From assembly GCA_000802095.1 (NCBI GenBank), contig JUEB01000026.1, positions 434,001-498,000 on the forward strand: a stretch of 64,000 nucleotides of DNA, read 5' to 3'. A program made the position numbers and the translations under genes. The DNA is from Peptococcaceae bacterium BICA1-7. Its GTDB lineage: Bacteria > Bacillota > Desulfotomaculia > Desulfotomaculales > Desulfocucumaceae. Shown piece by piece: positions 49,800 through 59,481 of this stretch. The first letter of the stretch is position 1. Every line of letters begins with the position of its first letter. The notes under the pieces were generated by a model. That model searched no databases and had not been told where the DNA came from. It saw only the letters and a list, made by a program, of their open reading frames with translations.

Positions 49800-52541
49800 T
49801 CATACCCTGAGATAGGCTATATTTTTCCTGGCCCGGTCCTTAATGCTTTTAAGCATTATGCCACCGGCTGTAGGAATGGCCGCCAGCAGCGCCACCAGCC
49901 CCCACTGAAATATGTTTAGAGGGACGGTGTGGAATATACTATTCAGAGAAGGAATATGTGTCACCGCCCCCTGAAGAGCCGCTGACAGAGCTACCGCACC
50001 CAGCAGTTGGGGATTGGTGTGGATGCCCACATCAAAAATTGTCTGACGCTCTGAACGGCAGGAGAAAACATAAAAAAGCTGGGCGAAAACAAGGGTGTTA
50101 AAAGCCATTGTCCGGGCATAGTCAATATCTCCGGACCCCCTGTAGCACATCATAAATGCTAACAGGGTAACTGCCGCTATGGCCGACCCGCTCCCTATTA
50201 TCCTCAACAGCAGTCCGTTGGCGAATACACTTTCCCTCGGCTGCCTGGGCCTTCTGCTCATAATTTCCCTGTCCACAGGGTCCACACCCAGTGCCAGCGC
50301 GGGAAGCCCGTCGGTCACCAGGTTCATCCATAATATCTGTATGGGCATAAGGGGAAGCGGCAGCCCCCCCAGCACTGCCAGAAACATGACCAGCACCTCT
50401 CCCACATTGCAGGACAGAAGGTAGCGGATAAACTTTCTTATATTGTCATATATCCCCCTTCCCTCCTCCACCGCCGCCACTATGGTGGAAAAGTTGTCGT
50501 CCGCCAGAATCATTGAAGAGGCCTCCCTGGTAACATCGGTGCCGGCTAAGCCCATGGATATCCCAATATCGGCCTCTTTAACCGCCGGGGCATCATTAAC
50601 CCCGTCACCGGTCATTGCCACCACGTGTCCGGCCTGTTTCAGAGCCTTTACAATACGAAGCTTGTGACTGGGGGAAACCCTGGCGTAAACCGCCACCTGC
50701 CCGCACTGGGAGGTCAGATCCTGATCAGACATACGGTCCAGATCCGAGCCTGCCACCACTTTCCCACCCCTGGCCAGCAGTCCCAGCTCCATGGCCACTG
50801 CCCTGGCTGTGGACTGGTGATCCCCGGTGATCATGGCCACATGTATGCCGGCCCTGCGGCAGGTATGCACTGCGCTGACGGCACTGGGCCTGGGCGGGTC
50901 AATCATGCCGCAAAGGCCCACAAAGATCAGACTGTTTTCCTCGCCGCCATAGTCTTCACTTTTTTCCTCCAGCTCTCTGAAGGCAAAGGCCAACACCCTT
51001 AGCGCGTCTCCGGCCATCTCTGAGGCCTCGGCCAATATCTCCCGCCTGCCCTCCACGGAAAGAGGGATAATGGCGCCCTTTACATACCTGTGAGTGCAGA
51101 GTTCCAAAATAATGTCCGGGGCGCCTTTTGTATATGCAGTATATTTACCGGGGCCGGAGGAGCAAACAACAGTCATTCTTTTGCGGTCGGAGTCGAAGGG
51201 CAGCTCGGCCACTCTGGGCTCTTTCTCCTGCAGCCTCTCCCTCCAGAAACCTTCCTTGGCCGCCAATACCAGGAGCGCACCCTCGGTGGGGTCCCCGTCA
51301 ATATCCCAGTCTCTTTTTTCCTTCCTCCCGGGAATGCCCCTGAAGAGTCCGCCTATGCCTATTTCTCCCTTCTTCAGCCGGGAATTGTTGCACAGAGCGG
51401 CTATTTTTAAGAGCATATGGAATTCCGGTCCGGCGCCTCCTCTTACAAAATTTATTTCCCCCTTCGGGTCATAGCCATCTCCTGCTATTTCAGCCACCGA
51501 CTCGCCTGCGGAGGCCCTTCTGACCACCATTTTATTTTGTGTGAGGGTGCCGGTTTTATCAGAGCAGATAACAGTGGCGCAGCCAAGGGTTTCTACCGCC
51601 GGAAGCCTCCTTATTATAGCCCTGCGCCGAATCATTCTCTGCACCCCTATGGCCAGCGCCACGGTAACTATAGCCGGAAGTCCCTCCGGAATGGCTGCCA
51701 CCGCCAGGCTTATTCCCGCCATGATCATGTAGTATACAGGCTCTCCCCTGTATACTCCCAATACTACAACAACCACGCATATTAACAGACAGAAGGCCAC
51801 CAGCCACTTACCCAGCTGCCCCAGCCTCCTTTGCAGCGGGGTGGGCTCCTGTCCCGCCTCCTGTATCATAAAGGCAATATTGCCCATTTCGGTGGACATA
51901 CCGGTGGCCACCACAACCCCCCGGCCCCGCCCCCTGGTTACCGAGGTGCCCATAAAGGCAGTATTTTTAATATCTCCAGGGTTGGCCACCGGGGAGGAAA
52001 TAGGGTGGGTGCTCTTTTTTGTGGGCACGGACTCACCGGTAAGGGCCGATTCCTCTATTTCCAGATTAATAGCCTCGGTCAGCCTTATATCCGCCGCTAT
52101 CTTATCCCCCGCCTCCATCAGCACAATGTCTCCCGGCACCAGCCCGGAGGCGGTTACCTTTTGCTCACGGCCCTCCCTAAGCACCCTGGCCTCAGGAGCA
52201 GCAAGCCTTTTAAGCGCCTCCAGGGACCTTTCAGCCCGGTACTCCTGAAAACAGCCCAGTATGGCATTGATGATCACTATAAACATTATAGTAACGGCGT
52301 CAGCGTACTCCCCCATAAACCCTGAAAGCACGGTGGCCGCCAGCAGCACCATTACCAGAAAGTCTTTAAACTGGTTAATAAAGAGACGCCACAGCGGAGC
52401 GGGAGGGGCCTTGGCCATCTCGTTGGGACCAAACCTGGCCAATCTTTCCTCTGCCTCCCTTTCACCCAGCCCCCTGGCCGAATCAACCTGAAGCGCCTCC
52501 AAAACTTCCCTCACGGCCATCTTATGCCACTGACCGGACAT
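49800..52541 (-). CDS. Calcium-transporting P-type ATPase (SERCA-like)
   Basis: P2A-type pump exporting Ca2+ from the cytoplasm, 913 residues. Order: N-terminal actuator part, [12 protein letters not shown] (TGES), span M4 with [15 protein letters not shown], phospho-Asp in [22 protein letters not shown] in the nucleotide domain, [32 protein letters not shown], and M6 with [19 protein letters not shown]. The M4 Glu and M6 Asn/Thr/Asp are the SERCA calcium ligands. ATG 52541, 9 nt after AAAGGGGG, is the start; the frame opens at 52709 without support. Confidence 0.95.
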   Translation of the reverse strand: MSGQWHKMAVREVLEALQVDSARGLGEREAEERLARFGPNEMAKAPPAPLWRLFINQFKDFLVMVLLAATVLSGFMGEYADAVTIMFIVIINAILGCFQEYRAERSLEALKRLAAPEARVLREGREQKVTASGLVPGDIVLMEAGDKIAADIRLTEAINLEIEESALTGESVPTKKSTHPISSPVANPGDIKNTAFMGTSVTRGRGRGVVVATGMSTEMGNIAFMIQEAGQEPTPLQRRLGQLGKWLVAFCLLICVVVVVLGVYRGEPVYYMIMAGISLAVAAIPEGLPAIVTVALAIGVQRMIRRRAIIRRLPAVETLGCATVICSDKTGTLTQNKMVVRRASAGESVAEIAGDGYDPKGEINFVRGGAGPEFHMLLKIAALCNNSRLKKGEIGIGGLFRGIPGRKEKRDWDIDGDPTEGALLVLAAKEGFWRERLQEKEPRVAELPFDSDRKRMTVVCSSGPGKYTAYTKGAPDIILELCTHRYVKGAIIPLSVEGRREILAEASEMAGDALRVLAFAFRELEEKSEDYGGEENSLIFVGLCGMIDPPRPSAVSAVHTCRRAGIHVAMITGDHQSTARAVAMELGLLARGGKVVAGSDLDRMSDQDLTSQCGQVAVYARVSPSHKLRIVKALKQAGHVVAMTGDGVNDAPAVKEADIGISMGLAGTDVTREASSMILADDNFSTIVAAVEEGRGIYDNIRKFIRYLLSCNVGEVLVMFLAVLGGLPLPLMPIQILWMNLVTDGLPALALGVDPVDREIMSRRPRQPRESVFANGLLLRIIGSGSAIAAVTLLAFMMCYRGSGDIDYARTMAFNTLVFAQLFYVFSCRSERQTIFDVGIHTNPQLLGAVALSAALQGAVTHIPSLNSIFHTVPLNIFQWGLVALLAAIPTAGGIMLKSIKDRARKNIAYLRV

Positions 52542-52600
52542 TTTCCAATTCCCCCTTTTAGTACCAACTTTTGCCTGTTTTATCTTTATGACGGGGGAAA

Positions 52601-52633
52601 GAAAAAAATAACCCCCGGGCTTCGGGGGGCTTT
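52601..52633 (-). terminator. Intrinsic terminator before the Ca ATPase gene
   Basis: Minus strand: CCCCC, a GAAGCCC loop, GGGGG, then TTATTTTTTTC. It ends the transcript of the 67-residue gene upstream. Confidence 0.8.
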
Positions 52634-52668
52634 TCAATAGCTTATACTGAATTGTTAATCTGTCGGAG
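52634..52668. repeat. GCTTATACTG / CTGTCGGAGG element
   Basis: AGCTTATACTGAATTGTTAA followed by TCTGTCGGAGGC. Same order and spacing as the elements at 20317 and 28983. Confidence 0.45.
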
Positions 52669-52678
52669 GCACTATACT

Positions 52679-52882
52679 TTATTCCATTTTTACAAACACC
52701 TGTGACCACGACAGTTTTACCCTGTGGCCCGGCCTATAATGTGGCTCTCCGGGTTCCACTTCCACTATTTCAAAGGTCACTGTATAATAGTCTGTCTCCT
52801 TAACAACAGCATACTTGGCATAGGTGTCCTCAGGCCAGAGCCGTACCCTGTCCCCCTGTTTCAGCCAACTGTGCCTTATCAT
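52679..52882 (-). CDS. Hypothetical 67-residue protein
   Basis: Not recognised. From ATG 52882: MIRHSWLKQGDRVRLWPEDTYAK..., a small, all-beta, charged protein with a W-x-Q-G-D-R-V-R-L turn near the N-terminus and PGHRVKLSWSQVF at the end, suggestive of a small SH3-like barrel. No clear ribosome site; the frame opens at 52945 within a repeat, which I do not trust. It is followed by a good terminator on the right strand, which favours a real gene. Confidence 0.5.
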   Translation of the reverse strand: MIRHSWLKQGDRVRLWPEDTYAKYAVVKETDYYTVTFEIVEVEPGEPHYRPGHRVKLSWSQVFVKME

Positions 52883-52933
52883 ATCCGCAGCCCAGGGCCG
52901 CCCGCACCCCGCTTTCCTTTTGCTCTGATTTCC

Positions 52934-53091
52934 AATCGGGGACATTCCTCTGACCTAAAATTCCGGAATTGGGAATTAGGAATTGGGAGAAAGCAAAAGC
53001 CATCCCGATCGGGGACATTATACCGATCGGGGACATTCCTGCCCCAAAAGGAATACCCTAACTTCAGCAGGTGTGTCCCCATTCCTTATTA
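52934..53091. repeat. GGGGACA...TGTCCCC element, copy 2, with extra units
   Basis: Core 53029-53080 is 52 bp with GGGGACA and TGTCCCC ends and matches the copy at 56444 at about 44 of 52 positions by eye. Upstream are two more ATCGGGGACATT units (52935 and 53008) and a short AATTGGGAATTAGGAATTGG heptamer run. No ORF. Confidence 0.65.
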
Positions 53092-54270
53092 ATCTCTGCG
53101 CAGCGCCTCTATGGGGTCCAGTCTGGCCGCCTTGTTGGCCGGCAGTATGCCGAATATAACTCCTATAATGGCAGAAAAGGCAAAGGCCACAAACACAGTC
53201 CACCAGGAAATAAGAGGTGGCCAGTGGGCCAGCCGGGCAATTAAGAAAGCCCCTCCCACACCCAGGGTCATGCCAATGGCCCCGCCCAGAAGGCACAGCA
53301 CTACGGCCTCAATGAGGAACTGTATCAGTATATCTCTCCTCCGGGCCCCCAGGGCCATGCGCAGGCCCACCTCCCTGGTGCGCTCGGTAACCGACACCAG
53401 CATTATGTTCATTACCCCGATGCCGCCCACCAGAAGTGAAATACCGGCTATGGAGCCTATTATAAGTGTCATCACACCGGTTATCTTATTGGCCGACTGC
53501 ATCTGCTGCTCCATGCTCTCGCCCTGGTAGAGCCCCGGCTGCTGGTGCCTTCTCTCCAGCACCTTGATGGCCTTGTTCATAGAGTCGGTTACCTGGTCCT
53601 TGGAGGCGGTGCTGCCTTCCAGGTAGCCCACGAAATTACTGAAAACATAGGTCCAGACCTGTACCGGTATATAGATTCTGGGATTTTCCCCGAAGCCCAG
53701 CAGAGAGTCCCCCTTGGCAATGACACCCACCACTACGAAGGGAGTATCGTTAATTACCACCCTCTGCCCCAGGGGTTCCGTCCGGCCAAACAGGTCACCG
53801 GCCAGTGACTCGTCCACCACGGCCACCCTGCGCTTGCCCAGGTCGTCATCCTGGCTGAAAAAGCGTCCGCTTTTCAAATTCAGCTTCCTTATAACAGCCA
53901 TGTCCGCATTAACTCCCAGCACCTGTGCATTTATGCTTTTCCGGGTTCCCCGAACGTCGGCAGAGGTGTTGTTTACCGGGGAAAGGTGAGTAATCTCCGG
54001 CACACGGCTCTTAATTACATCAATATCGTTAAGGGAAAACTCTCTGCCCGTGGCTTCATCGCTTTTTCGCCAGTCTACAAAAACAGCAAATATATTGGTG
54101 CCCACCTTCTCCATCTCGGCCATCAGTATGGCCCTTCCGCCTTGCCCGATGGCCACCACCGCGATTACCGCGGCAATGCCGATCACTATGCCCAGGGTGG
54201 TTAGTACCGACCGCAGCTTGCTGGCCACTATCCCCTCCAGGGCAACCCTTACCGATTCCAGTATATTCAC
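53089..54270 (-). CDS. MacB-like ABC transporter permease
   Basis: FtsX-type permease of a MacB/LolCDE-like exporter. 393 residues: N-terminal span (VRVALEGIVASKLRSVLTTLGIVIGIAAVIAVVAIGQG), large extracytoplasmic MacB_PCD domain (about 45-255), then three spans with LLVGGIGVMNIMLVSVTERTREVGLRMALGARRRDI, the mechanotransmission motif. Overlaps the ATPase gene by 4 bp. In Gram-positives such systems export peptides or lipids, or sense cell-wall damage. Confidence 0.93.
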   Translation of the reverse strand: MNILESVRVALEGIVASKLRSVLTTLGIVIGIAAVIAVVAIGQGGRAILMAEMEKVGTNIFAVFVDWRKSDEATGREFSLNDIDVIKSRVPEITHLSPVNNTSADVRGTRKSINAQVLGVNADMAVIRKLNLKSGRFFSQDDDLGKRRVAVVDESLAGDLFGRTEPLGQRVVINDTPFVVVGVIAKGDSLLGFGENPRIYIPVQVWTYVFSNFVGYLEGSTASKDQVTDSMNKAIKVLERRHQQPGLYQGESMEQQMQSANKITGVMTLIIGSIAGISLLVGGIGVMNIMLVSVTERTREVGLRMALGARRRDILIQFLIEAVVLCLLGGAIGMTLGVGGAFLIARLAHWPPLISWWTVFVAFAFSAIIGVIFGILPANKAARLDPIEALRRD

Positions 54271-55013
54271 CGGCCGGCCACCTCTCCTTCTGCCCCTTCA
54301 GAGGTATTTATTGGGGTAGGCAAGGCCTGCACCGGGCTGGGGTTAATTTCCTCCTCCACCAGGAGCCCATCTTTAAAATGCAGTATCCTGGCGGCATGCA
54401 GGGCAATATCCCTTTCGTGGGTGACCAGCACAATGGTGGCCCCTTTTCTGTTCAGGTCCTGAAATATGGCCATAACCTCCAGGCCTGACCGGGAGTCCAG
54501 GTTTCCGGTGGGCTCGTCGGCCATAATAATTACCGGCCTGTTTACCACTGCCCTGGCTATGGCCACCCTCTGCACCTGCCCTCCGGAAAGCTGGTTGGGG
54601 CGGTGGTGCACCCTATCCTTCAGCCCCACCATGGAAAGGGCCTGCAATGCCCGCTCCCGGCGCTCCTGGGCCGGAACTCCGCAATAAAGCATGGGCAGCT
54701 CCACATTCCTAAGCGCCGTCATGCGGGGAAGCAGGTTGAAGTTTTGGAACACAAATCCTATTTTCCTGTTCCGTACCGCTGCCAGGTCCCCGTCCCCCAG
54801 CCGGGTAACATCAACTCCGTCCAGTATATAGGCGCCCGAGGTGGGGGTATCGAGACAGCCCAGAAGGTTCATCAGGGTTGATTTGCCTGATCCCGAGGGT
54901 CCCATAACGGCAACAAATTCTCCGGGCTTTATGTTAAGATCCAGATCCTTAAGTGCGTGTACAGGGTGTTCCCCGCTGTTATAGGTTTTGCCCAGGCCTG
55001 CTACCCTGATCAT
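54267..55013 (-). CDS. MacB/LolD-like ABC ATPase
   Basis: 248-residue ATPase with Walker [20 protein letters not shown]-loop [22 protein letters not shown], signature [19 protein letters not shown] (Val where Gln is usual), Walker [14 protein letters not shown] and switch [10 protein letters not shown]. All catalytic residues are intact. It directly follows the adaptor gene (stop and start adjoin) and overlaps the permease. Confidence 0.95.
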   Translation of the reverse strand: MIRVAGLGKTYNSGEHPVHALKDLDLNIKPGEFVAVMGPSGSGKSTLMNLLGCLDTPTSGAYILDGVDVTRLGDGDLAAVRNRKIGFVFQNFNLLPRMTALRNVELPMLYCGVPAQERRERALQALSMVGLKDRVHHRPNQLSGGQVQRVAIARAVVNRPVIIMADEPTGNLDSRSGLEVMAIFQDLNRKGATIVLVTHERDIALHAARILHFKDGLLVEEEINPSPVQALPTPINTSEGAEGEVAGR

Positions 55014-56324
55014 CTATTTAGCCTCCTGGGGGGCCTTAATCCCGGGAACTTCCTTTACGCCGCCGCCATCCTTTATTTTATCGAGAGGACTGATCACTAT
55101 CCTGTCCCCCTCCTTTAAGCCGCCCGTAACCTCGGTGTACAGCTCGGTATCAAGCCCGGTTTGAATATAAGTCTTTTTGGCCCTGGAGTTATCTATTACA
55201 TATACAAACTTTTTATCGCCATCTTCAGCTACCGCCTCGTAGGGAATAACCAGGGAGGACTTCTTCTCGGTGGTGATTATAGTCACATCGGCAGTGTACC
55301 CAGGCCTCAGTCCGGCTGTATCGCCCTCCACCTGGATGATCACCGGTATTTCCATGGATACCCCGCCCCGGTCGTTGCTTTTGGCCACCGCTCCGGGTGA
55401 AACAGAGGTGACCGCTCCGCTGTACTTTTTACCAGGCTTGGCCGCTGCCTTTATCTCGGCCCTCTGCCCGGAACTCACCTTGCTGCTGTCCCCTTCCCCT
55501 ATGCTTACAGCTATTTCCAGCCTGTCAGGATTCCCCACAGTCAAAAGTCTGGTGCGGGGGGCAACGGCATCTCCCTCAGAAACCTCAATAGAAAAAACCA
55601 TCCCGTCAACCTCGGCCTTGACATTGGCATGGTCATATCTTTTCTGGGCCTTGTCAAACTGGGCCCGGGCCACGTTAAGCCCTGCCTCCAGGGAAAGTAT
55701 CTCATCACCGGGTATAGAGCCCGACTCCCTGGACTCCAGATTGACCCTTGCTGTTTCCAACTGGGCACCGGCACTTTTCAGATCAACCTCAGCAGCCTCA
55801 AATTCCTGGGCGCTCACGGCCCCCTGGGAGTAAAGTGTTTTATACCTATCATATTTAGACTGGGCGGCGGCCATCCCCGCTTCGGCCCTTTCCAGTTCGG
55901 CCCGGTATCTTCTTGTCTCTATGGGCAGCCTGGCTATGGCCATGCGGTATTCGGCCTCTTTTAGGTCCAGGGTGGCTTTGGCCTCCTCAAGAATACCCTC
56001 CACATCGCCATCATACAGCTCAATGAGCAACTGGCCGGCCTTCACCAGGTCACCGGGCTGGACATGTATTTTTTTTACTGTCAGGTCACTGTCGGCGTAT
56101 ATCTCCTGCTTTTCAACCAGCCTTAGCCGCCCGGAGACAAGAACGGTGTCCTCTATCTCCTTAAGCTCCACCCCGGCGGACTGCACCGGAGTAACCTCCT
56201 CACCCCGGCCCCTGGCAAAATTAAGACCAATTACCAGCACCAGCAGAATCAGGGCCACCACAGCAGCCAGCACCTTTTTTCGTTGCTTAATCTTCTGTAA
56301 AATAATACCTGCCTGCAAAAGCAA
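55014..56324 (-). CDS. HlyD/RND-type efflux adaptor of the MacB-like exporter
   Basis: 436 residues: N-terminal membrane anchor (about residues 19-35, VLAAVVALILLVLVIGLNFA), lipoyl halves (VKKIHVQPGDLVKAGQLLIELYDGD and ANVKAEVDGMVFSIEVSEGDAVAPRTRLLTV) flanking a coiled coil of 130 residues (SKYDRYKTLYSQGAVSAQEFEAAEVDL), a barrel and a C-terminal membrane-proximal domain. It heads the three-gene exporter. TTG 56324 lies too close to GGAGGAG; TTG 56318 is a better-spaced alternative. Confidence 0.92.
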   Translation of the reverse strand: MLLQAGIILQKIKQRKKVLAAVVALILLVLVIGLNFARGRGEEVTPVQSAGVELKEIEDTVLVSGRLRLVEKQEIYADSDLTVKKIHVQPGDLVKAGQLLIELYDGDVEGILEEAKATLDLKEAEYRMAIARLPIETRRYRAELERAEAGMAAAQSKYDRYKTLYSQGAVSAQEFEAAEVDLKSAGAQLETARVNLESRESGSIPGDEILSLEAGLNVARAQFDKAQKRYDHANVKAEVDGMVFSIEVSEGDAVAPRTRLLTVGNPDRLEIAVSIGEGDSSKVSSGQRAEIKAAAKPGKKYSGAVTSVSPGAVAKSNDRGGVSMEIPVIIQVEGDTAGLRPGYTADVTIITTEKKSSLVIPYEAVAEDGDKKFVYVIDNSRAKKTYIQTGLDTELYTEVTGGLKEGDRIVISPLDKIKDGGGVKEVPGIKAPQEAK

Positions 56325-56443
56325 TTCTCCTCCCCATAAATAAGCGCTTAATTTATAGACGTATACCGGACCTAAATTATTTCATTTTTTAGCCGTTTTT
56401 TATGCTTTAGGGACATTCCTCCGACCCAAAGCCGGTTCCGATC

Positions 56444-56495
56444 GGGGACATTCCTGTCCACAAAGTGATACCCAAGCTTCAGCTGGTGTGTCCCC
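56444..56495. repeat. GGGGACA...TGTCCCC element, copy 3
   Basis: 52-bp element with GGGGACATTCCTGTCCACAA at one end and AGCTGGTGTGTCCCC at the other. A partial extra unit (TAGGGACATTCCTCCGACCC) precedes it at 56408. It lies in the 220-bp gap between the Yip1 gene and the exporter adaptor gene. Confidence 0.7.
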
Positions 56496-56548
56496 TTTCC
56501 GCTAAACTCAACTGCTGCCGGAAAGGAAAGTAACCGCCAAAATACAAA

Positions 56549-57202
56549 TCATCCCAGGGAGGCAATGTAAATAGCGGTCTTACGGAAGGGCACCTTCATA
56601 GCGATGGACCCTCCCAGCGCCATAATTATAAGGGTCCAGATAATAAAGGGATCGAACTGGCTGAGAAAGGTATAGGCCCTGCCCGGAGAAAGCCCCTCGG
56701 AGGGTGTCATAAAAATAGCCGGGCTAATAGTTATGCGAGTCATATTCTGAACCTGGGCGGCCATCGTCAGAGGAGTCTTGATAATGCCATCCAGCACAAC
56801 AGGCAGGTAGGAAAATATAGAGACCGCAAACAGAGAACTAAAAGACGTCTTCTCACCGGTGAAGGCATTAAATAGCTTTAACAGTGCTGCGGCAGCAAGC
56901 CAAAACAGTATTGGCAGCAGCACAGCCCCCGCTGCGCCGGCATAGGTAATGGCAGTGGCATAGGAATCCATCTGGGCCGCCGGCAGCCTTATTTCCTGGG
57001 GCATGCTCTGCATGCTCCAGATAGCCGCCTCACGCAGTTTGGGCAGCAGAGGAATGGTCATCAGAAAATTAATCGCTGTGATCAGCCCCATAGCCCCCCA
57101 GAAGCGGGGTCTTTGTATTATGTGCTCCAGTGTTTTGGCAGGGCTCCCCCATACTGCGCCATACATCATTTTCCACAGTGACATCTTTTCTTCCATGTAC
57201 AT
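56549..57202 (-). CDS. Yip1-domain membrane protein
   Basis: 217 residues with five membrane spans (about 35-53, 85-110, 122-145, 150-165, 190-210). The topology and FWLAAAALLKLFNAFTGEKTSFSSLFAVSIFSYLPVVLDGII match the YIP1 domain family. Such proteins often sit next to HlyD-MacB type exporters in Clostridia, as here, and may be auxiliary membrane subunits. Function not established. Confidence 0.85.
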   Translation of the reverse strand: MYMEEKMSLWKMMYGAVWGSPAKTLEHIIQRPRFWGAMGLITAINFLMTIPLLPKLREAAIWSMQSMPQEIRLPAAQMDSYATAITYAGAAGAVLLPILFWLAAAALLKLFNAFTGEKTSFSSLFAVSIFSYLPVVLDGIIKTPLTMAAQVQNMTRITISPAIFMTPSEGLSPGRAYTFLSQFDPFIIWTLIIMALGGSIAMKVPFRKTAIYIASLG

Positions 57203-57263
57203 CCTCCCTTAATATACAGTTAAATATTTGATTAACCGGTAAACAAAAAATCAGACTGTCTAA

Positions 57264-57797
57264 TCAGCCTCCCAAAAGCCTTGTCCAGGGATCGGAGTTC
57301 TGGCTGTCCAGCCTGGCGGAATAACATCTTACCCCTTCTCTGATCACACTGCTTCTGATCAGTTCCCCCCAGATCCGGGCTGCGCCTTCTCTAAAAGACG
57401 TCTCCAGCAGATTAATATCACCAGCCCTTACTATCGGGCAAATAAACAGTGCATCGCTGTCCAAAATAATATTAAGGTTGCCCTCACTGTCCATATAAGG
57501 GGCCAGGGGCAGCAGCCTGCAGGCCAGGGGTCTCCTCTCGCGGGGGCAACTGCCGGCGCAGTTAAGCATTAACCCCCTGTCACCGGTAAAATGCCCGGCC
57601 CCGGGACCATACTCCTTTATTGTGTACCAGTCCTCACCGCCGGGAAATAATACTTCCTCCCCGGGGAACAGGTACACTCCCTGTCCCTCCTCCCTCAGTG
57701 AGCAGCATCTTTTTTGACACAGCTTTCCGCAGTCTGCAGCCAGGGGGGTTATCTTGTCCAGTATGTGGTACAGACCATCCCATGGTATTTTTTCCAA
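57264..57797 (-). CDS. Cysteine-rich conserved hypothetical protein
   Basis: 177-residue soluble protein. Cysteines are grouped as CGKLCQKRCC near residue 20, CAGSCPRERRPLACRLLPLAPY in the middle and FICPI later. RRPLACRLLPL resembles the R-P-x-x-C-R motif of YkgJ-type zinc/iron-chelating proteins, but the leading CxxCxxCC cluster is spaced differently, so it is a divergent relative at best. TTG 57797, about 8 nt after GGAGA, is the start. It stands between the Yip1 gene and the ABC-2 operon. Confidence 0.6.
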   Translation of the reverse strand: MEKIPWDGLYHILDKITPLAADCGKLCQKRCCSLREEGQGVYLFPGEEVLFPGGEDWYTIKEYGPGAGHFTGDRGLMLNCAGSCPRERRPLACRLLPLAPYMDSEGNLNIILDSDALFICPIVRAGDINLLETSFREGAARIWGELIRSSVIREGVRCYSARLDSQNSDPWTRLLGG

Positions 57798-57902
57798 AGA
57801 AACATCTCCATTCTATATTAAGACCTACCCGGGCCTTATAATGTTGCAGCCCGGGTAAAAATTTTACTAAATATTATCATAACAGTCCTTTTGCCCGATA
57901 AA

Positions 57903-58580
57903 CTAAATATCCATCCTTTCCACCCTCCGGCGGCCCAGATAATAGAGCAGAGCAGCAGGCAGAAGGGCTGCGGCCAGGGCCGGCAGCGGGTGCTGCAGGC
58001 TCATCCAGTCGGTACTGCCCGGGACCGGCTGGACACCAACACTAATATTCATGAACACCGCCACCAGCACGGCCAGAATAAAAGCGCTCACCGCCCTGCC
58101 GTAACGCCCCCGGCTGTGGACGGCAGCAAATAATCCTATATTTATTCCCAGCAAAAGAATAACCACCACCCAGGCCCCAGCGGCAAGGCACATTAAAAGT
58201 TGCCTATCCAGTGGCAGAGTATAATGGTACCACGGATATAAAGTAATGGTATACAGCACCGGCATAAACATGAGCGACATCATTGGTATAGCCGCCGACA
58301 GCAGCACCGTGTTGTAGAACTCTCCACGGGAAACAGGGCGGGCCATGACAAATTCCATCATCCCCCCCTGTCTGAATTCCCGGGTAAAGATTCCCGCCCC
58401 CCAGATAAGCGCAATAAACAGGCCTATTGAGAAGAAGGGGTGTTTCTCAATATTGAAAGACACATCTGCTGTGGTCCCCAAAATGATGCCCCCCCATCCG
58501 ACCAGCCAAAAGGCCAGTATAAACCAGTAAATCCAGGCAAAGCGCTTAAACATAAGCTTCATCAGCGGACCGTTAACCAT
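57903..58580 (-). CDS. ABC-2 family transporter permease
   Basis: 225-residue membrane protein with six spans (about 13-30, 50-65, 95-120, 125-148, 155-178, 190-212). GIFTREFRQGGMMEFVMARPVSRGEFYNTVLLSA is the cytoplasmic coupling segment of ABC-2 permeases with the E-F...P-V/I-S-R motif. It overlaps the ATPase gene by 8 bp and is last in the GntR-ATPase-permease operon, which resembles the ytr type of Bacillus. Substrate unknown. Confidence 0.88.
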   Translation of the reverse strand: MVNGPLMKLMFKRFAWIYWFILAFWLVGWGGIILGTTADVSFNIEKHPFFSIGLFIALIWGAGIFTREFRQGGMMEFVMARPVSRGEFYNTVLLSAAIPMMSLMFMPVLYTITLYPWYHYTLPLDRQLLMCLAAGAWVVVILLLGINIGLFAAVHSRGRYGRAVSAFILAVLVAVFMNISVGVQPVPGSTDWMSLQHPLPALAAALLPAALLYYLGRRRVERMDI

Positions 58581-59481
58581 TTATCAGTCCCTCCCCGGCA
58601 TAATTTATAAATATATCCTCCAGGGTCTGGTCAATTCCCTCGCAGGCTGCCCCGTCATAGCCTGAAAGTCTTCCCGCCACTTCTTCCACCTGCCCCGAAA
58701 CGGTAACCAGCAGCCGGGATCCCTCCCTTTCCACCCGCCGGACACCGGGCCACCCTTCCATACCCTCCGGCGCTGGGCCGCTAAAGGCCGCCCTAATCTT
58801 TTTTTCATCTCTTAGAAGTTCATCCACCGTCCGGGATAATATTACCCTGCCCCTTACCATAAAGGCCACCCGGTCGGCTATGCGCTCCATGTCCTGTATT
58901 TGATGGGACGATACCAGTATGGTTCTTCCCTCTCCGGCCATTTCCTCCACCAGAAGCTGCAGCAACTGGCGGCGGCGCAGCGGGTCCAGCCCGGTGAAGG
59001 GCTCATCCAGAAGGAGAAGCTCAGGATCCGGGCCCACGGCCAGGGCCATGCCCAAAAGTGTCATCTTCCCCTTGGAAAGGTCGGACACCCTCCCCCGGAC
59101 CGGCAGGTCGAAAATATCACAGTACCGGTCCACCCTGGCCTGGTTCCAGCGGGGATAAAGCGACCGGCAGAGACTGAAAATATTCTCCACCCTGGCCCGG
59201 TAATAAAAATTTGGTGTCTCCGGCTGATAGCCTACCTTGCTGCGTATCTCTTGGGACCGGGCCACCCCGTCCATCCCCAGCACCTCTATTTTGCCTCCGG
59301 TAGGCTGCAGAAGATTTAAAATTATTTTTAAGGTGGTGGTTTTCCCTGCCCCGTTGGGTCCAAAAAGAGCAAACACGGAGCCCCCGGGCACCTCCAGGTT
59401 CACCCCTTTGAGGACCTCCTGCCCGCCAAATACCTTGGTGAGGCCCTGCACCAGCACCGCCTTTTCACTGTCTGCCATCAT
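58573..59481 (-). CDS. ABC transporter ATPase (Ytr-like operon)
   Basis: 302 residues from ATG 59481, which lies 6 nt after AAGGAGG. Walker A GPNGAGKTTTLKI, Q-loop YQPETPNFYYRARVENI, signature LSKGKMTLLGMALAVG (LSKG, normal in this branch), Walker B LLLLDEPFTGLDP, switch VSSHQIQDMERIA. It overlaps the end of the GntR gene by 17 bp and the permease gene by 8 bp. The YtrB/BcrA-like branch exports peptides or antibiotics or helps cell-wall homeostasis. Confidence 0.93.
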   Translation of the reverse strand: MMADSEKAVLVQGLTKVFGGQEVLKGVNLEVPGGSVFALFGPNGAGKTTTLKIILNLLQPTGGKIEVLGMDGVARSQEIRSKVGYQPETPNFYYRARVENIFSLCRSLYPRWNQARVDRYCDIFDLPVRGRVSDLSKGKMTLLGMALAVGPDPELLLLDEPFTGLDPLRRRQLLQLLVEEMAGEGRTILVSSHQIQDMERIADRVAFMVRGRVILSRTVDELLRDEKKIRAAFSGPAPEGMEGWPGVRRVEREGSRLLVTVSGQVEEVAGRLSGYDGAACEGIDQTLEDIFINYAGEGLING

